Shown: in pieces, positions 63,233 to 64,000 of the stretch
How positions within the stretch are numbered: the first letter of the stretch is position 1
Layout of the letters: each line of letters starts with the position of its first letter
Assembly (NCBI GenBank): GCA_021731165.1
Contig: JAKFXY010000027.1
Coordinates: 1 to 64,000 of the forward strand
Length of the DNA: 64,000 bases
Reading direction: 5' to 3'
From: Acidobacteriota bacterium
GTDB taxonomy: Bacteria > Acidobacteriota > Vicinamibacteria > Vicinamibacterales > UBA2999
Program-made: the position numbers and the translations under genes
The notes under the pieces: model-generated
Database searches by the model: none
Seen by the model: the letters and a program-made list of their open reading frames with translations, nothing else
Told to the model about the DNA's origin: nothing

Positions 63233-64000
63233 ATGGAAGCATCACGTCCGCCGAGCCCGCCGTCGAGAAGCGTGCCCGCGCCACCACTGGCCCAGCACAA
63301 GCCTGCTGCCGCGCCGCCTCCAACGGCAGCGGCTCCCCCGAAGAGCCAGCAGCCGGTCGTGCAGTCGGCGCAGACGGAACGTCTGACGATTGCTCCTCAG
63401 GCTTCTCCGGGCAACGCACCCAGTATTGAGTTCGACTGGGAGCCGATGGGGCTCGGCACGAATCGGTCCTATGCGTGTACGGTGACCACGGAGGACGGCC
63501 AGGGACTCTCCGTGTCGCTGGCGCAGGGCCTGTACCGTCGGACGTTCGACGGACGTGAGGTCGTGAGGGTTGCTGCTATTCCCGTCGCAGTCTCCGGAAC
63601 CCAGGGCACGCTCACCGCGCGTAACCTCGTGACCGGCGCATCCGCCACATTTACATGGCAGTGGCAGCCTGGAAGCAATGCGGCTCCCCTGTCGTCAGTT
63701 CCACGCAAGTCATCCGGTCTGCTCGGCCGTCTCTTCGGCCGAACGAAGTCGGCGCCGGCGGCTGCCTCGATTCAGGCCCGACCCGCCGTGCGGGTGGCGA
63801 CGACAGCGGAACGGCTGGGCGAAAGGGCCGCGCTCGCCGTCTCGCTGAAGTTCTTCGGACAAGAGGCCATCGGGCAGCGCTTCGCGTTCATCCTGGACCG
63901 GTCTGGGTCCATGGAGGGGGCGCGCTGGACTTCCTGTCGGCGGCAGTTCGAACGTGCCTTACGTGCCATGCCCGAGCACGCGGATTTCGCTGTCGTCCTC
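63233..64000 (+). CDS. VWA-domain protein, C-terminally truncated by the window end
   Basis: Open frame of 256 codons to window edge (absent from ORF track); QRFAFILDRSGSMEGARW MIDAS motif. Confidence 0.8.
   Translation, partial: MEASRPPSPPSRSVPAPPLAQHKPAAAPPPTAAAPPKSQQPVVQSAQTERLTIAPQASPGNAPSIEFDWEPMGLGTNRSYACTVTTEDGQGLSVSLAQGLYRRTFDGREVVRVAAIPVAVSGTQGTLTARNLVTGASATFTWQWQPGSNAAPLSSVPRKSSGLLGRLFGRTKSAPAAASIQARPAVRVATTAERLGERAALAVSLKFFGQEAIGQRFAFILDRSGSMEGARWTSCRRQFERALRAMPEHADFAVVL

Overview
GC-rich bacterial chromosomal window (base composition and gene families suggest Acidobacteriota-like, by inference only). It is densely coded with about 45 protein genes. I saw no rRNA, tRNA, CRISPR array or transposon. 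Recognisable blocks, left to right: DEAD-box helicase; a degenerate beta-lactamase-like protein; M48 protease; a RND efflux operon (adaptor-RND-TolC); PBP1A; an M28/PDZ peptidase; a heat-shock block hspR-dnaJ-clpB-ftsH followed by a DisA_N/DACNV-like protein; FHA-GAF-SpoIIE phosphatase plus STAS; an exported FAH-family protein; a MOCOS-like class-V aminotransferase; ilvB-N-C-D; a Y_Y_Y-GGDEF protein; CDGSH and CoA-binding proteins; an ArnT-like GT39; Lhr helicase; glcD; aspC; coaD-rsmD-recG; lexA; a DUF5916-type outer-membrane protein; and an MBL hydrolase. The standout is the right end (54830-64000). It is a translationally coupled cassette with three genes: a ~2006-aa membrane-anchored protein with five tandem classic AAA+ modules and an N-terminal extracytoplasmic coiled coil, an exported Cys-rich HET-C/zinc-phospholipase-C-like protein, and a cytoplasmic VWA (MIDAS) protein truncated by the window edge. 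I do not recognise this as a described system. Other notable signals are a GTTC-N7-GTTC SOS-box-like repeat in the lexA promoter, an inverted repeat in the hspR promoter, and a DisA_N-like protein that retains DGA and GTRH motifs.
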